Positions 61,901-64,000 of a DNA stretch of 64,000 nt are shown here, piece by piece. The position numbers were made by a program, and so were the translations under genes. Under the pieces are notes generated by a model. The model did no database searches and was not told the DNA's origin. It saw only the letters and a program-made list of their open reading frames with translations. The stretch is from Marinobacter persicus (GTDB taxonomy: Bacteria > Pseudomonadota > Gammaproteobacteria > Pseudomonadales > Oleiphilaceae): the NCBI RefSeq assembly GCF_002934325.1, contig NZ_PTIV01000021.1, forward strand, positions 1 to 64,000, in the 5' to 3' direction. Positions within the stretch are counted from its first letter, which is position 1. Every line of letters begins with the position of its first letter.

Positions 61901-62070
61901 CCATAGTGGGCGGGCTTGTGCCCATCATGATCGGCAGTGGCACCGGTTCGGAAGTGATGGGTCGCATTGCCGCCCCCATGGTCGGGGGGATGATCACGGC
62001 CGTTATCCTGGCGTTGCTGGTGATCCCGGTACTGTTCTATCTCTGGAAGCAGAAGTCTGTTGAGACATAG
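58948..62070 (+). CDS. cusA: Cu(I)/Ag(I) RND efflux pump CusA
   Basis: A 1040-residue inner-membrane RND transporter with twelve helices and two large periplasmic loops. The three metal-binding Met of E. coli CusA (M573, M623, M672) are all present, each shifted by seven: M566 (LMYMPTTYPG), M616 (PLTMIETF) and M665 (TRIDMLATGIKTP). This marks a monovalent copper/silver pump and excludes divalent CzcA. It forms the CusCBA complex with the two preceding products. A terminator hairpin lies 23 nt downstream. Confidence 0.96.
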   Translation: MIAAIIHWSVRNRFLVLLATVLITGLGLYSLKKTPVDALPDLSDVQVIIKTSFPGQAPQVVEDQVTYPLTTAMLSVPGAETVRGYSFFGDSYVYVIFDEDTDMYWARSRVLEYLSQVAPSLPDSASPQLGPDATGVGWVYLYALVDRTGNHDLSELRSLQDWFLKYELQTVPGVSEVAALGGMVKQYQVKVSPEKLRALGIPLAHIQNAIKRGNQEVGASVIEMAEAEYMVRTSGYIQSREDLLSIPLGLDDNGTPILLKDVATVEVGPQMRRGVAELNGNGETVGGVVVMRFGENAQATINGVKAKLESLKSSLPEGVEVVTVYDRSGLIERAVNNLGFKLLEEFVVVALVCIVFLFHVRSSLVAILSLPVGILAAFIVMHWQGINANIMSLGGIAIAIGAMIDGAIVMIENMHKHMERTPLTPENRWEVVARSAAEVGPALFFSLLIITVSFVPVFALEAQEGRMFAPLAFTKTYAMAASAALAVTLVPVLMGYFIRGKVLPEHKNPINRLLVGAYMPVLKLVLRFPKTTVLAALVALIVGVWPASKIGSEFIPPLDEGDLMYMPTTYPGISIGKARELLQQTDKLIATVPEVKTVFGKVGRADTATDPAPLTMIETFIQLKPRDEWREGMTTEKLKEELNNLIRLPGVTNAWVMPIITRIDMLATGIKTPVGIKVAGPDLAVIQDIGKQLEEIMVDIPGTASVYSERVAGGRYIKADIDRERAARYGLNIADVQQVVASAIGGINVSKTIEGLERYPINVRYPADYRDSPEKLEQLPIVTASGQRIALSDVADIRVEDGPPAIKSENARLNGWTFVDIDGMDVGTYVEQAMDIVSSELDLPAGYSVTWSGQYEYMLRAKQKLSYVVPLTLAIIVILLFLNFRRFAEVGIIMGTLPFAMIGAIWLMYLLGYNFSVAVGVGFIALAGVAVEIGVIMLVYLNQSYQEMVENCERKGLTPRRETLRHAVLHGAGLRVRPVMMTAAAIVGGLVPIMIGSGTGSEVMGRIAAPMVGGMITAVILALLVIPVLFYLWKQKSVET

Positions 62071-62092
62071 ACTCTAACAAATTGTTTATAAA

Positions 62093-62138
62093 CCGGATTC
62101 CTGCCAATTTGCCATCAACTCAAGTGGTAGGAATCCGG
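62093..62138 (+). terminator. hairpin terminating the cus operon
   Basis: CCGGATTCCTGCC and GGTAGGAATCCGG pair over 13 bp (one G-U/mismatch) with a 20-nt loop, followed by GGGCTTTCG. The U-tract is short. Confidence 0.6.
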
Positions 62139-62255
62139 GGCTTTCGTTATCCAGTACCCCCCTATTAGGTGAGCTAATAACTGCTAGACTGACCAATACA
62201 TGCCATCCGATGTCAAAAACGGAGTCCCACTCTGTTTCTGCGAAGGAGGTAACGT

Positions 62256-62642
62256 ATGGAACTGAATCTTAATCCCGAAACCGTGTGTCTGTTGATCACC
62301 AAGGCCCATGAATTTCACGCCAAGGAACAGGTGACCATTACCGAGAACCCCACCAGCCCGGCGGATGACTGGGCAATGCAGACCCTTGCTGACCATGCCG
62401 ACGATGCCACCTATCAGGAAATGGTCAATCTCATCAATGACCTGGATCCGGACCAGTTGCTCGAATTGGTCGCCCTGATGTGGCTGGGACGAGGGGATTT
62501 TGCCTTGGAAGAGTGGCAAGAGGCGCTGTCCCAGGCGGCTGATTCCCACACCTCCCACACGGCCAGTTACCTGATTGGCACGCCGCTGGTGGCTGATTAC
62601 TGGCAGGAAGGGCTGGAGTTGCATGGCTACACCTGCGATTGA
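62256..62642 (+). CDS. DUF3775 family protein
   Basis: A 128-residue acidic cytoplasmic protein of DUF3775: LNPETVCLLITKAHEFHAKEQVT near the start, INDLDPDQLLELVALMWLGRGDFALEEWQEAL in the middle, and TASYLIGTPLVADYWQEGLELHGYTCD at the end. Function unknown. A strong AAGGAGGT lies before the ATG. It is 19 nt upstream of the CapA-like gene and probably co-transcribed with it. Confidence 0.9.
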   Translation: MELNLNPETVCLLITKAHEFHAKEQVTITENPTSPADDWAMQTLADHADDATYQEMVNLINDLDPDQLLELVALMWLGRGDFALEEWQEALSQAADSHTSHTASYLIGTPLVADYWQEGLELHGYTCD

Positions 62643-62661
62643 TCAAGCAAGGCAGGGCAGA

Positions 62662-63759
62662 ATGCATACTTTAAGATTGATGCTGTGCGGCGATGTGATG
62701 ACCGGGCGGGGCATTGATCAGATTATGCCCCAATCGTCGGATCCAGCTCTTTTTGAGCCAGTAGTACGCTCCGCGAAGGAATACGTCACCCTGGCGGAAA
62801 AGCGGTACGGGACCATTCCACGCAACGTTGAACCCGATTACATCTGGGGCGATGCACTGCCGTTAATAAAGCAGGTGCAGCCCGATGTACGCATTGCCAA
62901 CCTGGAAACTGCCGTCACCACCAGTGATGATCGCCAGCGAAAAGGCATCAACTACCGCATGCACCCGGCCAATGTCACCTGCCTGCAGGCGGCAGAGCTT
63001 GATGTCTGCACCCTGGCCAACAATCACGTGCTGGACTGGGGCAAACAAGGCCTTCGGGAAACCCTGGATGTTCTGCAAAATGCTGGCATTCAAACCGCCG
63101 GCGCAGGCCTGGACCTGAATGCCGCTAAGGCGCCAGCCATACAGCAAACAGGCGAGGGTAGAGTGCTGGTATTTGCCGGAGGCCACCCAGACAGTGGCAT
63201 TGAATTCGGCTGGGCCGCTACCGCCAGTCGCCCCGGCGTTCGGTTGCTGCGGGATTTCTCATCTTCCACCGTTGCTAGCATCGCCCAGAGTATTCAGGCC
63301 CAGCGCCGGGACGGCGATGTGGTGGTTTACTCAATCCATTGGGGCGGCAACTGGGGCTACGATATTTCCGAAGAACACCAGGCGTTCGCGCGGATGTTGA
63401 TAGATGAAGCCGGTGTGGACTTGGTCTTCGGTCATTCCTCCCATCATCCCAAAGGCATGGAGGTCTATAACAAGAAACTGATCCTCTATGGGTGTGGCGA
63501 CCTGATCAACGATTACGAAGGGATTACAGGCTATGAACAGTTTCGCCCCGACCTTCGGGTGCTCTATTTCCCGTTGCTGAACCAGCACGGTGATTTGGAG
63601 GGCCTGGACATGGCGGTGCTGGACACTGCGCGTTTTACCCTGCACCGACCCGCTCCTGAAGATGTCGGCTGGCTACGGGAGCGAATGGCGGAGGCCAGCC
63701 GTGAAAGCGGCGTTGACGTGCGCAGCAAAGGCGACAACATTCTCGAACTGCACTGGTAA
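62662..63759 (+). CDS. CapA family (poly-gamma-glutamate synthesis type) metallophosphatase-like protein
   Basis: A 365-residue protein with the CapA fold: MLCGDVMTGRGIDQI (metal ligands D and G-D), ANLETAVTT, CTLANNHVLDWGKQGLRETLDVLQNAGI (the NNH motif), VVYSIHWGGNWGYDISEEHQAFARMLIDEAGVDLVFGHSSHHPKGMEVY. No signal peptide is seen, so it may be cytoplasmic. The family includes capsule poly-glutamate proteins and metallophosphoesterase-like enzymes; the reaction here is unknown. ATG 62662 gives the family's usual N terminus; ATG 62623 overlaps the previous gene. Confidence 0.87.
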   Translation: MHTLRLMLCGDVMTGRGIDQIMPQSSDPALFEPVVRSAKEYVTLAEKRYGTIPRNVEPDYIWGDALPLIKQVQPDVRIANLETAVTTSDDRQRKGINYRMHPANVTCLQAAELDVCTLANNHVLDWGKQGLRETLDVLQNAGIQTAGAGLDLNAAKAPAIQQTGEGRVLVFAGGHPDSGIEFGWAATASRPGVRLLRDFSSSTVASIAQSIQAQRRDGDVVVYSIHWGGNWGYDISEEHQAFARMLIDEAGVDLVFGHSSHHPKGMEVYNKKLILYGCGDLINDYEGITGYEQFRPDLRVLYFPLLNQHGDLEGLDMAVLDTARFTLHRPAPEDVGWLRERMAEASRESGVDVRSKGDNILELHW

Positions 63760-63763
63760 CCCC

Positions 63764-64000
63764 CTAAACCTGGCAGGCCTTTTCCTTCAGCAGCACGTTC
63801 AGAATCCGGTGATTGAGTGAGTAATCGACAGGCAGCTCAATCAGATGAACGCCAGGGCTTGCCAGGCAGTGATCCAGCGTTTCCTGAAAGTGGTCGTCAC
63901 TGGTGGCCAGATAACCATTGGCGCCATAGCTGCGGGCATAATCAACAAATTTCGGGTTACTGTAGTCCAGTCCGTAGTCATCAAACCCCATGCCTTCCTG
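63764..64000 (-). CDS. acetolactate synthase large-subunit-like protein, 3' part only
   Basis: The C-terminal 78 residues of a thiamine-diphosphate enzyme; the gene runs off the right edge. MGFDDYGLDYSNPKFVDYARSYGANGY...HCLASPGVHLIELPVDYSLN is the C-terminal ALS/IlvB signature, with the N-P-x-F-V-x-Y-A-x-(A/S)-Y-G-A block closest to catabolic AlsS/IlvX-like forms. The frame is open to position 64000. It converges on the CapA-like gene with a 4-nt gap and no terminator between. Confidence 0.85.
   Translation of the reverse strand, partial: QEGMGFDDYGLDYSNPKFVDYARSYGANGYLATSDDHFQETLDHCLASPGVHLIELPVDYSLNHRILNVLLKEKACQV

Overview
The window reads as chromosomal DNA from a marine gammaproteobacterium of the Marinobacter/Pseudomonas type. 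This is inferred from the gacA-uvrC-pgsA block, the complete CysTWA-Sbp sulfate system, the Pseudomonas-like type II secretion (T2SS) order, Mla/MCE lipid transport and the general protein style. No rRNA or other taxonomic marker is present, so the genus is a guess.

Layout. 1-480: the 5' end of a group IIC-type intron (minus strand) sitting just after a terminator hairpin. 481-6792: azlCD amino-acid exporter, a chemoreceptor, a YheU-like protein, then gacA-uvrC-pgsA. 6789-10320: a four-gene MCE lipid-transport operon lying between pgsA and its usual tRNA neighbours. 10628-11569: a small outer-membrane barrel, tRNA-Gly(GCC) and tRNA-Cys(GCA). 11818-14680: a GAF-LOV-GGDEF-EAL blue-light/c-di-GMP protein facing a LapG-type protease. 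14677-23188: T2SS genes, gspC on minus and gspE-M on plus, with no gspD in view. 23252-31814: glutathione reductase; a membrane-sensor triad (TonB receptor, periplasmic binding protein, kinase-like protein with Asn in place of the phospho-His); a J-like membrane protein; a YfeH-type transporter with its GntR regulator. 31983-35893: sulfate ABC transporter whose sbp leader hides its ribosome-binding site in a perfect 13-bp hairpin. 35961-42942: fabH, a zinc alcohol dehydrogenase, a TetR-acuI pair sharing an operator, an MFS transporter, an AraC regulator and a cupin.

43198-62070 is a copper/silver resistance island: YraQ-type permease, sensor kinase/response regulator, cupredoxin, an HMA-like protein, an APC permease, a CopA-type ATPase, DUF302, CcdA, DUF411, a beta-propeller, small secreted proteins and CusCBA. 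The main discovery is here. A direct repeat, TTCAG at an 11-bp period, occurs eight times at promoters in this island and nowhere else that I found. It is divergently paired between the regulator operon and the cupredoxin gene, and again between a small secreted protein and cusCBA. In four cases a -10-like hexamer begins exactly 9 nt after the second repeat. Two of those promoters lead not to a gene but to a short stretch ending in an intrinsic terminator, so they predict two metal-responsive small RNAs.

62256-64000: a DUF3775 protein, a CapA-family protein and the 3' end of an acetolactate-synthase-like gene cut by the window edge.
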